A stretch of DNA of 64,000 bases from Zeus faber (taxonomy: Eukaryota > Chordata > Actinopteri > Zeiformes > Zeidae): assembly GCA_960531495.1 (NCBI GenBank), contig OY482852.1, positions 34,570,117-34,634,116 of the forward strand, written 5' to 3'. The translations under genes were made by a program, and so were the position numbers. Under the pieces are notes generated by a model. That model was not told the origin of the DNA, searched no databases, and saw only the letters and a list, made by a program, of their open reading frames with translations. Below are positions 33,401-46,400 of the stretch, piece by piece (the stretch's first letter is position 1; each line of letters begins with the position of its first letter).

Positions 33401-36400
33401 TCTTTCATTCTTTCTTTCAATCTTTCTTTTTTCAATATTTCTTTCAATCTGTCAATTTTTCTTTCATTCTTTCATTCTTTCTTTCAATCGTTCTTTCATT
33501 CTTTCTTTCAATCTTTCAATCTTTCTTTAAATATTTCAATCTTTCAATCTTTCTTTCAATCTTTCAATCTTTCTTTCAATCGTTCTTTCTTTTTTCAATC
33601 TTTCTTTCATTCTTTCTATAAATCTTTCTTTCTTTCAATCTTTCTTTCAATCTTTCAATCTTTCAATCTTTCTTTAATTCTTTTATTCATTCTTTCTTTC
33701 AGTCTTTCAATCTTTCTTTAAATCTTTCTTTCAATCTTTCTTTCAATCTTTCTTACTTTCATTCTCTCTTTCTTTCAATATTTCTTTCAATCTTTCAATC
33801 TTTCTTTCAATCGTTCTTTCATTCTTTCTTTCAATCTTTCAGTCTTTCTTTCAGTCTTTCAAGCTTTTTTAAAATCTTTCTTTCAATCTTTCTTTCAAGC
33901 TTTCAATCTTTCTTTCAATCTTTCTTTCAATCATTCAATCTTTCAATCTTTCTTTCTTTCAATCTTTCTTTCAATCTTTCTTTCATTCTTTATTTCAATC
34001 TTTGTTTCATTCTTTCTTTCAATCTTTCTTTCAATCATTCAATCTTTCAATCTTTCAATCTTTCTTTCATTCTTTCTTTCAATCTTTCAATCTTTCTTTC
34101 AATATTTCTTTCAATCTTTCTTTCTTTCAATCTTTCTTTCCATCTTTCTTTCAATCTTTCTTTCATTCTTTCCTTCAGTCTTTCAATCTTTCTTTCAATC
34201 TTTCTTTTTTTCAATCATTTTTTAAATCTTTCTTTCATTCTTTCTTTCAATCTTTCAATCTTTCTTTCAATCTTTCTTTTTTCAATCTTTCTTTCATTCT
34301 TTCTATAAATCTTTCTTTCTTTCAATCTTTCTTTCCATCTTTCTTTCAATCTTTCTTTCATTCTTTCTTTCAATCTTTCTTTTTTCAATATTTCTTTCAA
34401 TCTGTCAATTTTTCTTTCATTCTTTCATTCTTTCTTTCAATCGTTCTTTCATTCTTTCTTTCAATCTTTCAATCTTTCTTTAAATATTTCAATCTTTCAA
34501 TCTTTCTTTCAATCTTTCAATCTTTCTTTCAATATTTCTTTCAATCTTTCTTACTTTCAATCTTTCTTTCTTTCAATCTTTCTTTCCATCTTTCTTTCAT
34601 TCTTTCCTTCAGTCTTTCAATATTTCTGTCATTCTTTCTTTCAATCTTTCAATCTTTCTTTCAATCTTTATTTCTTTTTTCAATCTTTCTTTCATTCTTT
34701 CTATAAATCTTTCTTTCTTTCAATCTTTCTTTCAATCTTTCAATCTTTCAATCTTTCTTTAATTCTTTTATTCATTCTTTCTTTCAGTCTTTCAATCTTT
34801 CTTTAAATCTTTCTTTAAATCTTTCTTTCAATCTTTCTTTCAATCTTTCTTACTTTCATTCTCTCTTTCTTTCAATATTTCTTTCAATCTTTCAATCTTT
34901 CTTTCATTCTTTCATTCTTTCTTTCAATCGTTCTTTCATTCTTTCTTTCAATCTTTCAGTCTTTCTTTCAGTCTTTCAAGCTTTTTTAAAATCTTTCTTT
35001 CAATCTTTCTTTCAAGCTTTCAATCTTTCTTTCAATCTTTCTTTCAATCATTCAATCTTTCAATCTTTCTTTCTTTCAATCTTTCTTTCAATCTTTCTTT
35101 CATTCTTTCTATAAATCTTTCTTTCTTTCAATCTTTCTTTCAATCTTTCAATCTATCAATCTTTCTTTAATTCTTTTATTCATTCTTTCTTTCAGTCTTT
35201 CAATCTTTCTTTAAATCTTTCTTTCAATCTTTCTTTCAATCTTTCTTACTTTCATTCTCTCTTTCTTTCAATATTTCTTTCAATCTTTCAATCTTTCTTT
35301 CATTCTTTCATTCTTTCTTTCAATCGTTCTTTCATTCTTTCTTTCAATCTTTCAGTCTTTCTTTCAGTCTTTCAAGCTTTTTTAAAATCTTTCTTTCAAT
35401 CTTTCTTTCAAGCTTTCAATCTTTCTTTCAATCTTTCTTTCAATCATTCAATCTTTCAATCTTTCTTTCTTTCAATCTTTCTTTCAATCTTTCTTTCATT
35501 CTTTATTTCAATCTTTGTTTCAGTCTTTCTTTCAATCTTTCTTTCAATCATTCAATCTTTCAATCTTTCTTTCTTTCAATATTTCTTTCAATCTTTCAAT
35601 CTTTCTTTCATTCTTTCATTCTTTCTTTCAATCGTTCTTTCATTCTTTCTTTCAATCTTTCAGTCTTTCTTTCAGTCTTTCAACCTTTCTTAAAATCTTT
35701 CTTTCAATCTATTTTTCAAGCTTTCAATCTTTCTTTCAATATTTCTTTCAATCATTCAATCTTTCAATCTTTCTTTCTTTCAATCTTTATTTCTATCTTT
35801 CTTTCAATCTTTCTTTCAATCTTTCTTTCATTCTTTATTTCAATCTTCGTTTCATTCTTTCTTTCAATCTTTCTTTCAATAGTTCTTTCTTTTAATCTTT
35901 CAATCTTTCTTTCATTGTTTCTTTCAATCTTTCTGTCTTTCAATATTTCTTTCAATCTTTCAATCTTTCTTTCTTTTTTCAATCTTTCTTTCAATCTTTC
36001 TTTTATTCTATCTTTAAATCTTTCTTTTTTTTCAATCTTTCTTGCAATCTTTCTTTCAGTCTTTCAATCTTTCTTTCAAACTTTCAATCTTTCTTTCAAT
36101 CTTTCAATCTTTCTTTCAATTTTTCTTTCAATCTTTCAGTCTTTCGTTCATTCTTTCTTTCAATCTTTCAATCTTTCAGTCTTTCAATCTTTCTTTCATT
36201 CTTTCTTTCAATCTTTCAATCTTTCTTTCAATATTTCTTTCAATCTTTCTTTCTTTCAATCTTTCAATCTTTCTTTCATTTTTTCTTTCAATCTTTCAAT
36301 CTTTCTTTCAATATTTCTTTCAATCTTTCTTTCTTTCAATCTTTCTTTCCATCTTTCTTTCAATCTTTCTTTCATTCTTTCCTTCAGTCTTTCAATCTTT

Positions 36401-39400
36401 CTTTCAATCTTTCTTTTTTTCAATCATTTTTTAAATCTTTCTTTCATTCTTTCTTTCAATCTTTCAATCTTTCTTTCAATCTTTCTTTTTTCAATCTTTC
36501 TTTCATTCTTTCTATAAATCTTTCTTTCTTTCAATATTTCTTTCAATCTGTCAATTTTTCTTTCTTTCTTTCCATCTTTCTTTCAATCTTTCTTTCAATC
36601 TTTCTTTTTTCAATATTTCTTTCAATCTGTCAATTTTTCTTTCATTCTTTCATTCTTTCTTTCAATCGTTCTTTCATTCTTTCTTTCAATCTTTCAATCT
36701 TTCTTTAAATATTTCAATCTTTCAATCTTTCTTTTAATCTTTCAATCTTTCTTTCAATATTTCTTTCAATCTTTCTTACTTTCAATCTTTCTTTCTTTCA
36801 ATCTTTCTTTCCATCTTTCTTTCATTCTTACCTTCAGTCTTTCAATATTTCTTTCAATCTTTCTTTCAATTTTTCTTTTTTTCAATCTTTTTTTCAATCT
36901 TTCTTTCATTCTTTCTTTCAATCTTTCAATCTTTCTTTCAATCTTTCTTTCTTTTTTCAATCTTTCTTTCATTCTTTCTATAAATCTTTCTTTCTTTCAA
37001 TCTTTCTTTCAATCTTTCAATCTTTCAATCTTTCTTTAATTCTTTTATTCATTCTTTCTTTCAGTCTTTCAATCTTTCTTTAAATCTTTCCTTCAATCTT
37101 TCTTTCAATCTTTCTTACTTTCATTCTCTCTTTCTTTCAATATTTCTTTCAGTCTTTCAATCTTTCTTATATTCTTTCTTTCAATCTTTCAATCTTTCTT
37201 TCAATATTTCTTTCAATCTTTCTTTCTTTCAATCTTTCAATCTTTCTTTCATTCTTTCTTTCAATCTTTCAATCTTTCTTTCAATATTTCTTTCAATCTT
37301 TCTTTCTTTCAATCTTTCTTTCCATCTTTCTTTCAATCTTTCTTTCATTCTTTCCTTCAGTCTTTCAAACTTTCTTTCAATCTTTCTTTTTTTCAAACAT
37401 TTTTTAAATCTTTCTTTCATTCTTTCTTTCAATCTTTCAATCTTTCTTTCAATCTTTCTTTTTTCAATCTTTCTTTCATTCTTTCTATAAATCTTTCTTT
37501 CTTTCAATCTTTCTTTCCATCTTTCTTTCAATCTTTCTTTCATTCTTTCTGTCTTTCAATATTTCTTTCAATCTTTCAATCTTTCTTTCTTTTTTCAATC
37601 TTTCTTTAAATCTTTCTTTTATTCTATCTTTAAATCTTTCTTTTTTTTCAATCTTTCTTGCAATCTTTCTTTCAGTCTTTCAATCTTTCTTTCAAACTTT
37701 CAATCTTTCTTTCAATCTTTCAATCTTTCAATCTTTCTTTCAATTTTTCTTTCAATCTTTCAGTCTTTCGTTCATTCTTTCTTTCAATCTTTCAATCTTT
37801 CAGTCTTTCAATCTTTCTTTCATTCTTTCTTTCAATCTTTCAATCTTTCTTTCAATATTTCTTTCAATCTTTCTTTCAATATTTCTTTCAATCTTTCTTT
37901 CTTTCAATCTTTCAATCTTTCTTTCATTCTTTCTTTCAATCTTTTAATCTTTCTTTCAATATTTCTTTCAATATTTCTTTCTTTCAATCTTTCTTTCCAT
38001 CTTTCTTTCAATCTTTCTTTCATTCTTTCCTTCAGTCTTTCAATCTTTCTTTCAATCTTTCTTTTTTTCAATCATTTTTTAAATCTTTCTTTCATTCTTT
38101 CTTTCAATCTTTAAATCTTTCTTTCATTCTTTCTATAAATCTTTCTTTCTTTCAATATTTCTTTCAATCTGTCAATTTTTCTTTTTTTCTTTCCATCTTT
38201 CTTTCAATCTTTCTTTCATTCTATCTTTCAATCTTTCTTTTTTCAATATTTCTTTCAATCTGTCAATTTTTCTTTCATTCTTTCATTCTTTCTTTCAATC
38301 GTTCTTTCATTCTTTCTTTCAATCTTTCAATCTTTCTTTAAATATTTCAATCTTTCAATCTTTCTTTCAATCTTTCTTTCTTTCAATCTTTCTTTCCATC
38401 TTTCTTTCATTCTTTCCTTCAGTCTTTCAATATTTCTTTCAATCTTTCTTTCAATTTTTCTTTTTTCAATCTTTTTTTCAATCTTTTTTTCATTCTTTCT
38501 TTCAATCTTTCAATCTTTCTTTCAATCTTTCTTTCTTTTTTCAATCTTTCTTTCATTCTTTCTATAAATCTTTCTTTCTTTCAATATTTCTTTCAATCTG
38601 TCAATTTTTCTTTCTTTCTTTCCATCTTTCTTTCAATCTTTCTTTTTTCAATATTTCTTTCAATCTGTCAATTTTTCTTTCATTCTTTCATTCTTTCTTT
38701 CAATCGTTCTTTCATTCTTTCTTTCAATCTTTCAATCTTTCTTTAAATATTTCAATCTTTCAATCTTTCTTTCAATCTTTCAATCTTTCTTTCAATATTT
38801 CTTTCAATCTTTCTTACTTTCAATCTTTCTTTCTTTCAATCTTTCTTTCCATCTTTCTTTCATTCTTACCTTCAGTCTTTCAATATTTCTTTCAATCTTT
38901 CTTTCAATTTTTCTTTTTTTCAATCTTTTTTTCAATCTTTCTTTCATTCTTTCTTTCAATCTTTCAATCTTTCTTTCAATCTTTCTTTCTTTTTTCAATC
39001 TTTCTTTCATTCTTTCTATAAATCTTTCTTTCTTTCAATCTTTCTTTCAATCTTTCAATCTTTCAATCTTTCTTTAATTCTTTTATTCATTCTTTCTTTC
39101 AGTCTTTCAATCTTTCTTTAAATCTTTCCTTCAATCTTTCTTTCAATCTTTCTTACTTTCATTGTCTCTTTCTTTCAATATTTCTTTCAGTCTTTCAATC
39201 TTTCTTATATTCTTTCTTTCAATCTTTCAATCTTTCTTTCAATATTTCTTTCAATCTTTCTTTCTTTCAATCTTTCAATCTTTCTTTCATTCTTTCTTTC
39301 AATCTTTAAATCTTTCTTTCAATATTTCTTTCAATCTTTCTTTCTTTCAATCTTTCTTTCCATCTTTCTTTCAATCTTTCTTTCATTCTTTCCTTCAGTC

Positions 39401-40400
39401 TTTCAAACTTTCTTTCAATCTTTCTTTTTTTCAATCATTTTTTAAATCTTTCTTTCATTCTTTCTTTCAATCTTTCAATCTTTCTTTCAATCTTTCTTTT
39501 TTCAATCTTTCTTTCATTCTTTCTATAAATCTTTCTTTCTTTCAATCTTTCTTTCCATCTTTCTTTCAATCTTTCTTTCATTCTTTCTGTCTTTCAATAT
39601 TTCTTTCAATCTTTCAATCTTTCTTTCTTTTTTCAATCTTTCTTTAAATCTTTCTTTTATTCTATCTTTAAATCTTTCTTTTTTTTCAATCTTTCTTGCA
39701 ATCTTTCTTTCAGTCTTTCAATCTTTCTTTCAAACTTTCAATCTTTCTTTCAATCTTTCAATCTTTCAATCTTTCTTTCAATTTTTCTTTCAATCTTTCA
39801 GTCTTTCGTTCATTCTTTCTTTCAATCTTTCAATCTTTCAGTCTTTCAATCTTTCTTTCATTCTTTCTTTCAATCTTTCAATCTTTCTTTCAATATTTCT
39901 TTCAATCTTTCTTTCTTTCAATCTTTCAATCTTTCTTTCATTCTTTCTTTCAATCTTTTAATCTTTCTTTCAATATTTCTTTCAATATTTCTTTCTTTCA
40001 ATCTTTCTTTCCATCTTTCTTTCAATCTTTCTTTCATTCTTTCCTTCAGTCTTTCAATCTTTCTTTCAATCTTTCTTTTTTTCAATCATTTTTTAAATCT
40101 TTCTTTCATTCTTTCTTTCAATCTTTAAATCTTTCTTTCATTCTTTCTATAAATCTTTCTTTCTTTCAATATTTCTTTCAATCTGTCAATTTTTCTTTTT
40201 TTCTTTCCATCTTTCTTTCAATCTTTCTTTCATTCTATCTTTCAATCTTTCTTTTTTCAATATTTCTTTCAATCTGTCAATTTTTCTTTCATTCTTTCAT
40301 TCTTTCTTTCAATCGTTCTTTCATTCTTTCTTTCAATCTTTCAATCTTTCTTTAAATATTTCAATCTTTCAATCTTTCTTTCAATCTTTCTTTCTTTCAA
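30401..40400. repeat. Satellite, transition zone with partial long-range repeats
   Basis: Blocks seen in the regular region to the right occur here in different combinations. The block with CTTGCAATCTTTCTTTCAGTC recurs at about 32297, 36042, 37658 and 39696 (spacings 3745, 1616 and 2038). A stretch near 33049-33447 is repeated almost exactly at 34002-34400 (953 bp apart). Confidence 0.6.
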
Positions 40401-43400
40401 TCTTTCTTTCCATCTTTCTTTCATTCTTTCCTTCAGTCTTTCAATATTTCTTTCAATCTTTCTTTCAATTTTTCTTTTTTCAATCTTTTTTTCAATCTTT
40501 TTTTCATTCTTTCTTTCAATCTTTCAATCTTTCTTTCAATCTTTCTTTCTTTTTTCAATCTTTCTTTCATTCTTTCTATAAATCTTTCTTTCTTTCAATC
40601 TTTCTTTCAATCTTTCAATCTTTCAATCTTTCTTTAATTCTTTTATTCATTCTTTCTTTCAGTCTTTCAATCTTTCTTTAAATCTTTCTTTCAATCTTTC
40701 TTTCAATCTTTCTTTCTTTCAATCTTTCTTTCCATCTTTCTTTCAATCTTTCTTTCATTCTTTCCTTCAGTCTTTCAATCTTTCTTTCAATCTTTCTTTT
40801 TTTCAATCATTTTTTAAATCTTTCTTTCATTCTTTCTTTCAATCTTTCAATCTTTCTTTCAATCTTTCTTTTTTCAATCTTTCTTTCATTCTTTCTATAA
40901 ATCTTTCTTTCTTTCAATCTTTCTTTCCATCTTTCTTTCAATCTTTCTTTCATTCTTTCTGTCTTTCAATATTTCTTTCAATCTTTCAATCTTTCTTTCT
41001 TTTTTCAATCTTTCTTTCAATCTTTCTTTTATTCTATCTTTAAATCTTTCTTTTTTTTCAATCTTTCTTGCAATCTTTCTTTCAGTCTTTCAATCTTTCT
41101 TTCAAACTTTCAATCTTTCTTTCAATCTTTCAATCTTTCAATCTTTCTTTCAATTTTTCTTTCAATCTTTCAGTCTTTCGTTCATTCTTTCTTTCAATCT
41201 TTCAATCTTTCAGTCTTTCAATCTTTCTTTCATTCTTTCTTTCAATCTTTCAATCTTTCTTTCAATATTTCTTTCAATCTTTCTTTCTTTCAATCTTTCA
41301 ATCTTTCTTTCATTCTTTCTTTCAATCTTTTAATCTTTCTTTCAATATTTCTTTTTTTCAATCATCTTTTAAATCTTTCTTTCATTCTTTTTTTCAATCT
41401 TTCAATCTTTCTTTCAATCTTTCTTTTTTCAATCTTTCTTTCATTCTTTCTATAAATCTTTCTTTCTTTCAATATTTCTTTTTTTCTTTCCATCTTTCTT
41501 TCAATCTTTCTTTCATTCTTTCTTTCAATTATTCTTTTTTCAATATTTCTTTCAATCTGTCAATTTTTCTTTCATTCTTTCATTCTTTCTTTCAATATTT
41601 CTTTCAATCTTTCTTACTTTCAATCTTTCTTTCTTTCAATCTTTCTCTCCATCTTTCTTTCATTCTTTCCTTCAGTCTTTCAATATTTCTTTCAATCTTT
41701 CTTTCAATTTTTCTTTTTTTCAATCTTTTTTTCAATCTTTCTTTCATTCTTTCTTTCAATCTTTCAATCTTTCTTTCAATCTTTCTTTCTTTTTTCAATC
41801 TTTCTTTCATTCTTTCTTTAAATCTTTCTTTCTTTCAATCTTTCTTTCAATCTTTCAATCTTTCAATCTTTCTTTAATTCTTTTATTCATTCTTTCTTTC
41901 AGTCTTTCAATCTTTCTTTAAATCTTTCTTTCAATCTTTCTTTCAATCTTTCTTACTTTCATTCTCTCTTTCTTTCAATATTTCTTTCAGTCTTTCAATC
42001 TTTCTTTCATTCTTTCTTTCAATCTTTCAATCTTTCTTTCAATATTTCTTTCAATCTTTCTTTTTTTCAATCATTTTTTAAATCTTTCTTTCATTCTTTC
42101 TTTCAATCTTTCAATCTTTCTTTCAATCTTTCTTTTTTCAATCTTTCTTTCATTCTTTCTATAAATCTTTCTTTCTTTCAATCTTTCTTTCCATCTTTCT
42201 TTCAATCTTTCTTTCATTCTTTCTTTCAATCTTTCTTTTTTCAATATTTTTTTCAATCTGTCAATTTTTCTTTCATTCTTTCATTCTTTCTTTCAATCGT
42301 TCTTTCATTCTTTCTTTCAATCTTTCAATCTTTCTTTAAATATTTCAATCTTTCTTTCAATCTTTCAATCTTTCTTTCAGTATTTCTTTCAATCTTTCTT
42401 ACTTTCAATCTTTCTTTCTTTCAATCTTTCTTTCCATCTTTCTTTCATTCTTTCCTTCAGTCTTTCAATATTTCTTTCAATCTTTCTTTCAATTTTTTGT
42501 TTTTTTCAATCTTTTTTTCAATCTTTTTTTCATTCTTTCTTTCAATCTTTCAATCTTTCTTTCTTTTTTCAATCTTTCTTTCATTCTTTCTATAAATCTT
42601 TCTTTCTTTCAATCTTTCTATCAATCTTTCAATCTTTCAATCTTTCTTTCATTCTTTCTTTCAATCTTTCAATCTTTCTTTCAATATTTCTTTCAATCTT
42701 TCTTTCTTTCAATCTTTCAATCTTTCTTTCATTCTTTCTTTCAATCTTTCAATCTTTCTTTCAATATTTCTTTCAATCTTTCTTTCTTTCAATCTTTCTT
42801 TCCATCTTTCTTTCAATCTTTCTTTCATTCTTTCCTTCAGTCTTTCAATCTTTCAATCTTTCTTTCAATATTTCTTTCAATCTTTCTTACTTTCAATCTT
42901 TCTTTCTTTCAATCTTTCTTTCCATCTTTCTTTCATTCTTTCCTTCAGTCTTTCAATATTTCTTTCAATCTTTCTTTCAATTTTTCTTTTTTTTAATCTT
43001 TTTTTCAATCTTTCTTTCATTCTTTCTTTCAATCTTTCAATCTTTCTTTCAATCTGTCTTTCTTTTTTCAATCTTTCTTTCATTCTTTCTATAAATCTTT
43101 CTTTCTTTCAATCTTTCTTTCAATCTTTCAATCTTTCAATCTTTCTTTAATTCTTTTATTCATTCTTTCTTTCAGTCTTTCAATCTTTCTTTAAATCTTT
43201 CTTTCAATCTTTCTTTCAATCTTTCTTACTTTCATTCTCTATTTCTTTCAATATTTCTTTCAGTCTTTCAATCGTTCTTTCATTCTTTCTTTCAATCTTT
43301 CAATCTTTCTTTAAATATTTCAATCTTTCAATCTTTCTTTCAATCTTTCAATCTTTCTTTCAATATTTCTTTCAATCTTTCTTACTTTCAATCTTTCTTT

Positions 43401-46400
43401 CTTTCAATCTTTCTTTCCATCTTTCTTTCATTCTTTCCTTCAGTCTTTCAATATTTCTTTCAATCTTTCTTTCAATTTTTCTTTTTTTCAATCTTTTTTT
43501 CAATCTTTCTTTCATTCTTTCTTTCAATCTTTCAATCTTTCTTTCAATCTTTCTTTCTTTTTTCAATCTTTCTTTCATTCTTTCTATAAATCTTTCTTTC
43601 TTTCAATCTTTCTTTCAATCTTTCAATCTTTCAATCTTTCTTTAATTCTTTTATTCATTCTTTCTTTCAGTCTTTCAATCTTTCTTTAAATCTTTCTTTC
43701 AATCTTTCTTTCAATCTTTCTTACTTTCATTCTCTCTTTCTTTCAATATTTCTTTCAATCTTTCTTTCAATCTTTCTTTCAATCTTTCTTTCATTCTTTA
43801 TTTCAATCTTTGTTTCATTCTTTCTTTCAATCTTTCTTTCTTTCAATCTTTCTTTCAATCTTTCTTTCAATCTTTCTTTCAATCGTTCTTTCTTTCTTTT
43901 AGTCTTTCTTTCAATCTTTCAATTTTTCAATCTTTCTTTCATTCTTTCTTTTAATCTTTCAATCTTTCTTTCATTGTTTCTTTCAATCTTTCTGTCTTTC
44001 AATATTTCTTTCAATCTTTCAATCTTTCTTTCTTTTTTCAATCTTTCTTTCAATCTTTCTTTTATTCTTTCTTTAAATCTTTCTTTTTTTTCAATCTTTC
44101 TTGCAATCTTTCTTTCAGTCTTTCAATATTTCTTTCAAACTTTCAATCTTTCTTTCAATCTTTCAATCTTTCAATCTTTCTTTCATTTTTCTTTCAATCT
44201 TTCAGTCTTTCCTTCATTCTTATTTTCAATCTTTCAATCTTTCAATCTTTCAATCTTTCTTTCATTCTTTCTTTCAATCTTTCAATCTTTCTTTCAATAT
44301 TTCTTTCAATCTTTCTTACTTTCAGTCTTTCTTTCTTTCAATCTTTCTTTCCATCTTTCTTTCATTCTTTCCTTCAGTCTTTCAATATTTCTTTCAATCT
44401 TTCTTTCAATTTTTCTTTTTTTCAATCCTTTTTTCGATCTTTCTTTCGTTCTTTCTTTCAATCTTTCAATCTTTCTTTCAATCTTTCAATCTTTCTTTCA
44501 ATATTTCTTTCAATCTTTCTTACTTTCAGTCTTTCTTTCTTTCAATCTTTCTTTCCATCTTTCTTTCATTCTTTCCTTCAGTCTTTCAATATTTCTTTCA
44601 ATCTTTCTTTCAATTTTTCTTTTTTTCAATCCTTTTTTCAATCTTTCTTTCGTTCTTTCTTTCAATCTTTCAATCTTTCTTTCAATCTTTCTTTCTTTTT
44701 TCAATCTTTCTTTCATTCTTTCTATAAATCTTTCTTTCTTTCAATCTTTCTTTCAATCTTTCAATCTTTCAATCTTTCTTTAATTCTTTTATTCATTCTT
44801 TCTTTCAGTCTTTCAATCTTTCTTTAAATCTTTCTTTCAATCTTTCTTTCAATCTATCAATCTTTCAATTTTTCTTTCATTCTTTCTTTCAATCCTTATT
44901 ACTTTCAATCTTTCTTTCAATCTTTCTTACTTTCATTCTCTCTTTCTTTCAATATTTCTTTCAATCTTTCAATCTTTCTTTCATTCTTTCATTCTTTCTT
45001 TCAATCGTTCTTTCATTCTTTCTTTCAATCTTTCAATCTTTCTTTAAATATTTCAATCTTTCAATCTTTCTTTCAATCTTTCTTTCTTTCAATCTTTCTT
45101 TCCATCTTTCTTTCATTCTTTCCTTCAGTCTTTCAATATTTCTTTCAATCTTTCTTTCAATTTTTCTTTTTTCAATCTTTTTTTCAATCTTTTTTTCATT
45201 CTTTCTTTCAATCTTTCAATCTTTCTTTCAATCTTTCTTTCTTTTTTCAATCTTTCTTTCATTCTTTCTATAAATCTTTCTTTCTTTCAATCTTTCTTTC
45301 AATCTTTCAATCTTTCAATCTTTCTTTAATTCTTTTATTCATTCTTTCTTTCAGTCTTTCAATCTTTCTTTAAATCTTTCTTTCAATCTTTCTTTCAATC
45401 TTTCTTTCTTTCAATCTTTCTTTCCATCTTTCTTTCAATCTTTCTTTCATTCTTTCCTTCAGTCTTTCAATCTTTCTTTCAATCTTTCTTTTTTTCAATC
45501 ATTTTTTAAATCTTTCTTTCATTCTTTCTTTCAATCTTTCAATCTTTCTTTCAATCTTTCTTTTTTCAATCTTTCTTTCATTCTTTCTATAAATCTTTCT
45601 TTCTTTCAATCTTTCTTTCCATCTTTCTTTCAATCTTTCTTTCATTCTTTCTGTCTTTCAATATTTCTTTCAATCTTTCAATCTTTCTTTCTTTTTTCAA
45701 TCTTTCTTTCAATCTTTCTTTTATTCTATCTTTAAATCTTTCTTTTTTTTCAATCTTTCTTGCAATCTTTCTTTCAGTCTTTCAATCTTTCTTTCAAACT
45801 TTCAATCTTTCTTTCAATCTTTCAATCTTTCAATCTTTCTTTCAATTTTTCTTTCAATCTTTCAGTCTTTCGTTCATTCTTTCTTTAAATCTTTCAATCT
45901 TTCAGTCTTTCAATCTTTCTTTCATTCTTTCTTTCAATCTTTCAATCTTTCTTTCAATATTTCTTTCAATCTTTCTTTCTTTCAATCTTTCAATCTTTCT
46001 TTCATTCTTTCTTTCAATCTTTTAATCTTTCTTTCAATCTTTCTTTTTTCAATCTTTCTTTCATTCTTTCTATAAATCTTTCTTTCTTTCAATATTTCTT
46101 TTTTTCTTTCCATCTTTCTTTCAATCTTTCTTTCATTCTTTCTTTCAATTATTCTTTTTTCAATATTTCTTTCAATCTGTCAATTTTTCTTTCATTCTTT
46201 CATTCTTTCTTTCAATATTTCTTTCAATCTTTCTTACTTTCAATCTTTCTTTCTTTCAATCTTTCTCTCCATCTTTCTTTCATTCTTTCCTTCAGTCTTT
46301 CAATATTTCTTTCAATCTTTCTTTCAATTTTTCTTTTTTTCAATCTTTTTTTCAATCTTTCTTTCATTCTTTCTTTCAATCTTTCAATCTTTCTTTCAAT

